A DNA stretch of 64,000 nt from Rhyzopertha dominica (Eukaryota > Arthropoda > Insecta > Coleoptera > Bostrichidae). The DNA lies in the NCBI GenBank assembly GCA_025024175.1, contig QCXZ01000041.1, positions 27,957,786 through 28,021,785 of the forward strand, written 5' to 3'. This document shows positions 11,690 to 21,300 of this stretch, one piece after another (position 1 is the first letter of the stretch; the number at the start of each line of letters is the position of its first letter). The notes below the pieces were generated by a model that did no database searches, was not told where the DNA came from, and worked only from the letters and a program-made list of their open reading frames with translations. The position numbers and the translations under genes are program-made.

Positions 11690-12350
11690 TGGAAAATGAA
11701 AGCTTCTTATTAGCAGCGGCGGCATATCTTGTATAATTTCTAAAGAAGACCTCCAAAAGAAAACACAAAAACTGGATGAAGAGCCTACAAGAAAGCAGAA
11801 GGTATGGTGGCATTCAACTACTAAGTCTTTTAAAAAAGGATGATTTACAGAAGCGACAAGTGTTCGGTGGCGGTGTCCACAACTTTCTACGAATAACCAG
11901 CAATAACATTGAGTTACTTTGTTAAATTACTCCAAAAATTCAAAAACAGGATACTAATTTTCCCATTGGAACGGTTGCTTCTGTCACTGCAATCTCTTGT
12001 AAAGCCTACGTGGAAAAGTTCAGGTATAAACACATACAATTACAGAATTTACTATTTTATTTAATTTCTTATTACAAATAGTTTTGAGAAATGATAAAAC
12101 TCAAATATCTTGGTAGGTTTTATAAGATAACTATGCATATTGTCTTGTGTCGATCCCTGCGCTAGACATAGCATCAGCTATGGCGCTCGACAATGAGGTC
12201 TTCTCGGAGGTCTCCTCTTCTTTGAAGATGCCGCTCAAAATGGAAACCGGCTGTATGTAGGAGCAATCAACATTTGCTTCCGAAACAACGAGAAACTTTT
12301 GGAAACACTTAGGAACTTGTAGGAACATTCAGTGGAACAATCAACAGAAA
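11690..12350 (+). pseudogene. Decayed PIF/Harbinger-type transposase fragment
   Basis: The + strand around 11795-12015 carries, in shifted frames, KVWWHSTTKSFKKG, then FLRITSNNIELL and ITPKIQKQDTNFPIG. These resemble the N-terminal part of HARBI1-like transposases (W.H....., FLRM....F..LL, ..I.KQDTN.R..I). The DDE core is not recognised and stops are present. A - strand frame at 12131-12328 may come from the same element's accessory protein, but this is only a guess. Confidence 0.5.
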
Positions 12351-13152
12351 CACAAAAGTTGCCTAGGCTTTAGGTTTTTTCCTGGCCCCTGTCTGAAGAT
12401 TCGATCCTCTTCGTAACAATTTCATCGACATTTGAAGCACAAAAAACACTGGGACACGGACAACTGATTTCACTTGCTTTATTTGCTGCAACTATAGATG
12501 GACACTGTACGAGTCATATAGGTAATATCAGTGTCTTAGGAACTGTCAGAATGCACTAGTACCACACATAACATTTCAATATCGTTCACCGTGCACACTG
12601 ACGTCATCACGAGAGTTCTGTAAGTAAATTTAAGAACTAAAAGTGCTAAACTTTGTCTTCAAGTGCACATAGAGAGATAAAGTGAAGGTATATCCAATAA
12701 TATAAGCGCTTGCAAAAATAGTTTCACATACCTAGCATTTGTCTATTTCTGAGCCAGCTTTAGTGATCTCAATAAACTATCTCAACCGTCATTTGTCTGG
12801 ATGTCACAGCAGCCTTTATTTTTTTTGCCCTGTAATTAATTTATTACCGGTGATATTGCGAATTGTAAAACATTACGTGTACAATTTAGCATACAATGTG
12901 CTAACGTACACAATTTTATTTTATTCAAAAAATTTTTGTATTATAGGCCATGGTTTATTATTACGATCAAAGGAAGAAGTTTGATTTTAAGCATTATCTA
13001 ATTCCCTTCACAACTTTTGCTAGAACTATAAGGAATAAAATAATATTCCGCAGTTAACACTTAACGTCACATAAACTTACCGAATTAATATTAACTAAGT
13101 TGTTTATTGTCGGTATTTGAGTTCTACTGAATTGTATTGTATTGTAACGGTA
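12351..13152. other. AT-rich stretch, nothing recognised
   Basis: No exon or repeat signature seen. The frame at 12739-12984 looks accidental. Confidence 0.3.
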
Positions 13153-13160
13153 GGTATGTC

Positions 13161-13561
13161 CAGAGCTGGACAGTAATCGACTACTTTTAATTGAATTACG
13201 TAATTGATTACATTTTTTATGTAACCGTAATTATAATCGATTACATTTACGATAAATGTAATTGTAATCGTAATCGATTACATCCTAGAATTACAGTAAT
13301 TGTAATCGTAATTGAAATTGTAAAGTAATTGTGTTTTAAACGATTAATACGAGTCTTAACCTGTGACTAGCTTAAAATGTATCTATATTACACAAGCAAT
13401 CGCAATGTAATTGTAATCGTAATCGATTACAAACAAGATGGAAATTCTAATTAATTACAAAAATGGGGGCAATTAATTGTAATCGTAATCGATTACACAT
13501 ACTATGGCAAGTAATCATAATCGTAATCGATTACTTTTAAGCTGTAATCATCCCTGCTCTG
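13161..13561. mobile_element. hAT-type MITE with repeated AATCGATTAC palindromes
   Basis: A 401-bp element with termini CAGAGCTGGACAGTAATC and, inverted, CAGAGCAGGGATGATTAC. It is flanked by an 8-bp target duplication with one mismatch (GGTATGTC at 13153-13160, GGTATGCC at 13562-13569). A CAGAG terminus and 8-bp duplication are hAT hallmarks. The interior is made of TGTAATCG/CGATTACA-type repeats, with five exact AATCGATTAC palindromes. No protein is encoded, so it would be mobilised in trans by a hAT transposase. Confidence 0.85.
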
Positions 13562-13569
13562 GGTATGCC

Positions 13570-15194
13570 AACATTTATGGAATGTTTTTCTTGAAGTAAC
13601 TTTTTACTTTGTTTATCTAAGGCAAAGAAGATCTAAGTCGTGCGAAAACAAAGTTCTATCTATTTCTCATCACAAAGGATATATCAATAAAGTATTAGCT
13701 CATCGAAGACGAGGTTTGACACACTTCCTCATGTAAAACTAGCGTCGGAATTAGTTTTGGACAGACGTATATCCCGCCCTACGGCAGATTTTTATACTAC
13801 TGGCGGTCATTAACCATACTACCACTATCAACCAATTATGTACGGTATTGATATTACAATAAAGAGCTTTCATGATTATCATATCTGCATTAGAACAGTA
13901 CAATTCAACAATATGGAAGCTTACTGAGTTTTGAATGGCTGATTATCTCTGATGACACGTTAGCCGAAAGCTATTAATTTATGAAAACCAGCTGTGACGG
14001 TTAAATAGATAAAGGAAAAGAGACTTTATTAAACCCATGACGTTCGCTTAAAATTGGATAGACGGGGATGCATCGAGGTAATATTGATGAATGCTATGCT
14101 CCGTGGAGAATCAGTTTGGAGCATCCAGCATTTTATGGTTAGATATTTCTTACAGAACTAAAATGTCATTTGTCTATAACTAATTATAGACGTCCTGTAA
14201 TTAATTTTTTCATCCATCTCGTATAGACAGTCTGAATTTAGTTTAAATACAGTTGGTGCTCATAAGGAAAGTAAGCTTCTGTCTCAAGTCGTAGTGTGAC
14301 TAGTTAAATTTCAACGAAGGAATTGTAAAGCTATGAAGCTACACAACAAATTAGCCGAGCAATTGTTATCACTTTTCATCATCGAAACAAATGCACAATT
14401 CTCGACAATCATAGTTATCATTTTATAACAACTCTTTGTTTTTCATATGGCTTTTATAACGATACGTGCTTGAGAAACAGTTCTCAAATTCCATTACGGT
14501 ACATAGCGAAAATATCGCTTCTAAACATTATAGAAGAAATTATTAATTATTTGGATATATGGTTCAGATATGAATAGCTATCATTTCCAATTCTGTCCAG
14601 AGTAAAGGTGTCCAGTTCTGTTAGTGATATTCTACTTGAGCTATTTTACAGATCCAGGTAAATGTGATTCATAATGATGATCTATTCAAACTATTATAAA
14701 GCTTGATATCAAGCGAATTAAAGAACGAAACATATATGTAATTCATATTAAATATTGTATATAAAGTGTGAAATGTATCTTGATGTGATGTAAGCCAAAA
14801 TATTAAGCGTTGTGTGTTCTATCAAACTATAATTTTTGTATGGATCTTATACATTGTATTAAATAATTAATGTAATTTTTTGAAATAACATTCTATTTTT
14901 AAATATTTGCTTACATTTTTAAGTATCTACCTACTGCATAAGTGGCTACTTCTTCCTAATGTTACTTGGAAGCTAACTTGATAACCACGGTAATTATGTT
15001 CTTTGGTCACTAAAATATCGAATTGAGAACATAGTACTGGTAGTGTCGAAATTATAGATTTAAATGTGACGTGCCCAAAACTTTTCAGAAACTACTTGCA
15101 AGTTAGTAATAGGTAAAAAAATTTGCTGTTTTAAAATTATACGAAAATATTGACACACCTAATTTACCAATTAAAGTAGTGAGAGATAATCAAA
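13570..15194. other. AT-rich stretch, nothing recognised
   Basis: No exon, RNA gene or structured repeat recognised. Confidence 0.35.
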
Positions 15195-15208
15195 ACAAAT
15201 CTTTGTAA

Positions 15209-16719
15209 ATTGAAATCTTAGTCTTTTGGGGTTAGAACGCGTCTGAATTCGGAATAAGGTCGACGTTTCGACCGCACTTGTAAGGGGCATCATCTAGCGA
15301 AAGTCCCTTTTTTCACAACCCGAAAGCCATAGAAATTTCCAAATATCCCTGTAATCTAAACCGCGAAGACGGTTTCATCTTGCCACCATTTGGTACCCAA
15401 TCACCCGACGGCTTCACAATCTTTAACTTATGAATCTCTAACTTATGACATCCAAGGTTCCCCCACGCCCCCCCCTCGTAACGCCAGCTACAATTAGAGT
15501 TTGGAATAATCGGATGATTGAAAGAATCGGAATGTTCCGATTCCGAAGACGTTAATAATCGGAATATATTCGGAATCGGAATAAAGTGGGCAAAGCGTCG
15601 GTCAGAATAGAATCGACACCGCGCATCGCCTTAGTTCGGTATCTTTCGCTTCCCCATGCGATTGAATTGCAGTTGCTATTTTTGATTTTCAGATTTAGAT
15701 TTCTTGGTGATAGCCTTCAGCCTTCAACGTGAAAGATTGTTTTACGTTACCCTGTGTAGAAGGATTAGCATGTACAATATTGCAATACCTATATGGCTTA
15801 TGTACCTATGGCAGATAAATGTTGCGTAAAACTAAACTTATAATTTTATTTTTACTTGCCAAAAATTGCATACGGCTTGATTGTCATTTCTGTATTCTGT
15901 ATAAATTTTCAATGAGATCTTGTTATCGGTGTTCAATTTCATTCTCATATTATTTTCTGTAAACATTATTGAAATTAAAAGCTAATGTCATGTTAATAAC
16001 GACAATGGTTATAATAATTAAGTAACTCATTGTTAATGCTAGACAGAACTGTATTGAAGTTTACACAATTCCGTTGTTGGATTTGGAAATAATAGTACGA
16101 AAAGTAGCGCGTGAAAAAACGGAATCAATACGGAGCAAGCGTAGGCGATTATGTATTTCGACAGGTTTCCAAGTTTTGATATTATAACTCGCCCATGTTT
16201 TTGTATTTTGAACAAATATTCCAACAAACAGCCAGTTGAATGAGCCTATTGTCGGTATCGAACAAGCGCGAACGATTGCGTAATTCGATAAGTCTCTTAA
16301 GTTTCGATACATAACCCACCTTCCTTGCGCGAGTCGTTTCCTATTCCGATTCCAGTTTCTATTCCGATTCCAGTAAATAGTTTCTATCGCATCCTGTGGT
16401 GACGCTAACCGTTTGCGCGGTGAAAATTCGTATTCCGAATATTCTAAAATAATCGGAATCAACCAAATATTTGAATAATCGGAAACACTCCGATAGTATC
16501 AACTCAAGGTACAACGATATCTATTGTTTCTTGGAATTTGATTCAGTTCAGACGTGTATCTCGCGTTAGGTTTACACCATATTCCATACTCCTTATTCCT
16601 GTCCTGATGATGCCCCTCACAAGTGCGGGCGAAACGTCGACCTAATTCCGAATTCAGACGCGGTCTAACCCCAAAAGACAAAGATTTCAATCTAGCTCTG
16701 GCCGCGAGCCTATGTTCTT
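15209..16719. mobile_element. Penelope-type element with inverted terminal arms
   Basis: Arms at 15209-15293 and 16607-16691 are near-perfect inverse copies over about 85 bases. The + oriented right arm carries TGATGATGCCCC...GCGGGCGAAACGTCGACC. This is the signature found after the GIY-YIG endonuclease in Penelope-like elements. The direct repeat ACAAATCTTTGTAA occurs at 15195-15208 and 16720-16733 and looks like a 14-bp target duplication. No reverse transcriptase remains; most of the interior is the nested element at 15495-16507. Confidence 0.7.
15495..16507. mobile_element. Nested hAT-like non-autonomous element
   Basis: The ends TAGAGTTTGGAATAATCGGA and (inverted) TTGAGTTGATACTATCGGA are partial inverse matches. 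The flanks GCTACAAT (15487-15494) and GGTACAAC (16508-16515) agree at 6 of 8 bases, suggesting an old 8-bp target duplication. The interior is full of CGGAAT/ATTCCG palindromes. A - strand frame (16061-16462, 133 codons) contains an internal duplication of about 126 bp. I see no transposase similarity, so the frame is probably not a gene. Confidence 0.5.
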
Positions 16720-16733
16720 ACAAATCTTTGTAA

Positions 16734-17281
16734 CATTATTTATTACATGTATTCAGCAGAACTGCAACTTCTATAAAAGAAATTGCGGAAGTATCGAATA
16801 CCTTCTGCGGATATTTCAAAATTGCCTTGTGTTCTCTACCAAATTTTATTTGTTTTACAATAAGCTTATCTCAGTGAAGATTCTCTACATTTGCCCCACT
16901 CTAATACAATCACACAACAATAAATAATTCTCATACCCAACATGAACCAATTAACGGAGTTTAAAAATTAAACAAGGAATTTAACTTTATTTCAATTACA
17001 AGACTGTAGCAAGAATATAAGTTTTAGCGATTTGAAAGTCAGACCTTAAGTATAACCCGTTCAAGTCTGTTTATTAGAGGTGAACAGCTTGTTCAGGCAC
17101 TGTTTTCCCGCGAACGTTATTTTTATAATAATTCTTAAGCGCTGCATTCTCATACTGTGAGAATTTACGCACATGCACATTGCATGTTGTAGGTAATAAA
17201 GCTCCACGCTACAGCATGACATTAAAAAATGGCATATCTGTTGCAAGCAACATTTTATACTTACCTGTACATCAGTCAACA
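16734..17281. other. AT-rich stretch, nothing recognised
   Basis: Only short frames without family similarity. Confidence 0.3.
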
Positions 17282-17289
17282 AGAGGTTT

Positions 17290-17490
17290 CAGTGACGTAG
17301 CCAAGGGGGGCAGAGGGGCATTTGCGCCCCCTCTAGGAACTAAATTATTTTGATAATGGAAAAGCAGCTTTTTACATTCAACAGTACAAATTTGTCTTCT
17401 GTTTTTTTCTTGTTTGTACATAACATTTTTCTTGTGTTCGGAGCTTTGCCCCCCCCCTCCCCCCAAGTTAATGTTCTGCCTACGCCACTG
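17290..17490. mobile_element. hAT MITE with perfect 8-bp target duplication
   Basis: A 201-bp element starting CAGTGACGTAGCCAAGGGGG and ending, inverted, CAGTGGCGTAGGCAGAAC. It is flanked on both sides by AGAGGTTT (17282-17289 and 17491-17498). The CAGTGGCGTAGCC terminus is very common among animal hAT MITEs. It is non-coding. The exact duplication suggests it is younger than the elements to its left. Confidence 0.92.
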
Positions 17491-17498
17491 AGAGGTTT

Positions 17499-18182
17499 CC
17501 TGTAATGCAAAGGCATTCAAAATGTAATTTTGTATTATCTTACATACAGAAACTCACTATTTCTCGTTTTTTAGTTTTTATAAGGTCATAAAAACAACAT
17601 TGAAGATGTAATAATAAAAAGTAAACAAGTTTTAACTTAACACGTATTATTGAAAACGTAATTTGACATTACAATATGGTCTAGATTTTCTAAAGACAGA
17701 GATTTTTCTTTGGTAGAATTTCCTCAACTAAACTTACAAATTTTTTAAATGAACACAATTCCTTGCATTTTGGAATAACTATTGGCTGTGGAGTGTCGTT
17801 CTTGTAGTTTTGGTAATATAGCTAAAACATTTTCACAATTCATTATAAGTAAATACGCATTTTTTTGTGAAAAGCGCTGTCTTTTGACACATAACTCAGC
17901 AATATGTAAAAGAGCGTAAGCTTCTTGCAGTGAAAATCAGATCGAGTTATATTTATTTTTTGGATTGAAAAGTTATCAATGAGTGAAACTGAGCACCAGT
18001 GTGGACATCATTATGAGAACACATCCGTACAGAAGAATTGTTGAAATGCAAATACTTCAGTAGAAATATGCAACGCCACGAAGTGGTGCAAATAATTGAC
18101 CAAATTGCAGGCTTCCATAACTGGAACACTTCAGGTAAGTTTTTGGGCAGTGCTTCATGTATTCTTTGGAAATTGAGCTATC
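17499..18182. other. Downstream region of the acid phosphatase gene
   Basis: AT-rich, with no coding similarity. On the - strand it lies 3' of the proposed stop at 18183. A polyadenylation signal (AATAAA on the - strand) sits at 17952-17957, about 230 bp beyond the stop. Confidence 0.35.
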
Positions 18183-18350
18183 CTACACCAATGCTAGCAG
18201 ATTTTCTTTCACTATATGACTATACGTTAACCACATCCGCACCAGGTTTGGAGACACCAACGGCAGTTGTGGTGGGCATCCCGGCCAGTAGGAGACCCTA
18301 CGCCCGCTTGTTACCAAGATTAAAAATGACGTGAAAAAATCGGGTAGTAC
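18183..18350 (-). CDS. Probable terminal exon of the acid phosphatase
   Basis: The acceptor AACGTACAG at 18351-18359 allows phase-0 joining to the 19730 donor. It opens a 55-codon frame with YWPGCPPQLPLVSPNLV, resembling the PGC...CPL block near the C-terminus of family members, then stops at 18183-18185. The second cysteine of the family's usual C...C pair is not evident. This GC-richer patch also gives a + strand frame, so the strand is not certain. Confidence 0.4.
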   Translation of the reverse strand, partial: VLPDFFTSFLILVTSGRRVSYWPGCPPQLPLVSPNLVRMWLTYSHIVKENLLALV

Positions 18351-21300
18351 CTGTACGTTAATTTTTATGTAATCATTTAATTAACAAGTTTGCATGTATG
18401 GAGTACACTTAGTTTCATTAAAAGTCATTGCTAACCATCAGTGTTTACGTTCATGGAATAAAAATAGATGGGAAAAAACCAACACTCAATAGAATTCAAA
18501 CCACAAATTACATATTATTATTATAGCCTAGTACTAACTACCAGCACAAATCCGTACATCTACAGTTTGTGATTGCGTGCACTTTAGAGGAAGAAGCAAT
18601 CAATGAATATTCAATAAATTCAATGGGGAAAATATAAAGATTTTAAGATCTACTTTTTTTTGTAACAAAACTTCTGTAATGCCTAGTGTTAAAGATCTTT
18701 GGGATATGTGAACAATTTATAACCTGATATCCAAACCACCTATGCGTATCGACGAAACTGTCAATTTTAGAACATACAAATGTCTTGCACAATTTTTTGC
18801 TTGGAATTTGTTGTATAATCAAAATCCGACATAATTACAAATATATTTTTTTACAAATATAATTGTTTTATATAGAATATTAATATGAATTTTACTTTCA
18901 ATGCACTCTTTATATTGTGTCTTAAATGAGTGACAAACGTGTTTAACGTGGTTTTATTACTAATTATTGTTTTTATTATTCATTTAAAAAATTGAAATTT
19001 CAATTTGGTACTAAAAACTGAACACCCTATATAAATGTACATAAGATGTAGTTAATGAGTAAACCCGGGGTTCAAATACCTGTTAAAGCTGGCAATACTT
19101 TTTCAGTTCGTATATTAACATTAACTATATTTTACGTACATTAATAAATGTATTATTAAGGCAATAATATCTTTTATTACCCTACATAAATATACTATGT
19201 TGCTATGACGCGCATTTACGTACTTAATGCTATTATAAATTATTCGAAACGTTTTTGTCTAAGATTTAAAATAAGAGCACAACGTGCGTATCTCTGAAAC
19301 CGTCAAATTATAGCTTTTTTGTGTAAAATTTGACATAATCAAAATTCGATATAAAGAGTTCTTTTTATTAACAAAAAATGAAAATTTGGTTTGGTACTCT
19401 AAAGCTAAACACCAAATAATGTATCGCTTTTTTGATTAAACCCTGAGTACTGTAACTTTTATTCGAAACCTTTGTCTTCAAGATTTTAGATAAAGCCATC
19501 AATTGGGTGAGCACGATAGCTGGGATATTCTATACCATCTAAAATAAGACTGAAAACGTCTTAGCCTATTAAACATCATGGCATAGACATGCACTTTAGA
19601 TTATTAGATATGAAATAGTTTGCTTCCGTAAATATTACGGGTATTTTGAAGGGTTAATGACAATATATACTAGACAGCGTTTCTCAGAGAAAAAGTTAAG
19701 TAATCAATAAAACTTATAAATAGCATTACCTTAAAACCGTATGTTCCATTGTAACTACGTAATTCAAAAGTAAAGTAGGATCCATATGGAGGGACTTGAT
19801 TGTCGAATACATCCAAAGCAAGCAGAAGGGTTGCTACGTTGAACTCGTGAGCAGAGTACAAGAAAATTTTCCGAGACTGGGGATTTAGAGTGCCTTGAAT
19901 TTTGGAACGACTGTCTTCAATAATTTTATTTAGTAGATATCCTACAATGTGAAATCGACTGTCGTTCTCAAGAAGCGATGGAACACCTTTACTTAAATAC
20001 TTATTACACCCTTGTCGTCCAATGCAAATAGGCTACAGCAGCACAGACATACAATGGCGAGCCGTGGAGGTTACGCAGAAACACATTAGGAATAGCCACA
20101 CTCCGACAAGTCAGTGCTCTAGTCATCGCCAGGTACGTGCACGCGTTCTAGAAGTGTTCTAGAAACTGCTAAACTGTGAAAACGCTGGAAGGTGGAAAGA
20201 AAGAAGTCATCCGCAGTTAAGCAACAACCATTTTAATAGCAAAATGTGTGCAGCAGATACTTTATAAAGTGTAAACAAAGAATTCAGATGCAACGGGAGT
20301 ACCATTTCGAATTCGATACTTGGATAATGTGAAGTATTTTCTACCTGGATGGTACGTATGTGATTAATAGCTGAAAAATTTTTTCGAAAAATTAGAAAGC
20401 CGATTCCAGAAAATTAAGTAAATGTAATTTTTGTTTGTTCGGCTTATATGGCACTGAGGATATTAGCTCTACTAACATAAATTTGACATATTTTGCATTG
20501 ACAATAAAGGGCAATAAGGTCGTTCCGCACATTAAAATTTGATAGTATTAACCTTTGCCTTTTATTGCTTAGATCATGAATACTAGTGCTACGCATCTAT
20601 TTTGCTTTCAGATTAATTCAAATCGTAACGGCGGTAGAAACATTACCCTGTTTCAAACGTTTTCTTAAATCCGCCAACAACTACGCAAGAGGTTCCTAAT
20701 TTCCGTCATGCGCACTGTTACAGCTCTCTAGGTAACAAGGTGATCACTGTTGTCAGTTTTATAAATAGCCAGAGAAATACGAGTAATGCAATGGGAGTGA
20801 GAGAGAATGGCGAAGGTATAACCGTCAACGTCAATATTATAATGTAAACATAGGAATAACGTGTAACCTGTAACTGTTTATCAGCACTAGTATTCTTACA
20901 ACACAGAACAAAACACTTCTTGCTCCACCACTTAATCTCACAAATACGAAACTCGAAAGTTTGGCCAACTATGTAAACAAAAATAAAAAAACGCATGGCT
21001 AGAGTTAGGTTTAGGTTAGGGTTATTACGTTGCACATGGAACACATGCAGCACGTGCGAACGTGCGATGTTGTCAGTGGCACTTTACCGTTTTCTTCCCA
21101 AAGACGACCAGACAGTCCTGAGAGTTTCAAAATTTATCATATCGTTGTCTTACGTAAGTATGCCAACTTTAAACATTATCGAGCGTCAAGCGTCGTTTAA
21201 TTCCTCATAATAAAAACATTAGTTCAAAAGCAGGTTTGATGGTTAAATTGCTATCGTGTTTCAGCAAAAGGCAAGTGAATGCGCTTATTATATTGAACTA

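Noticed and set aside
18038..18334. 98-codon + strand frame over the acid phosphatase end
   Set aside because: The PGC-like frame on the - strand joins the upstream exons in phase. The + frame has no partner exons.
21001..21027. TTAGG-like run resembling insect telomere repeats
   Set aside because: Only three imperfect units (GTTAGGTTTAGGTTAGGG). Too short to claim an interstitial telomere array.
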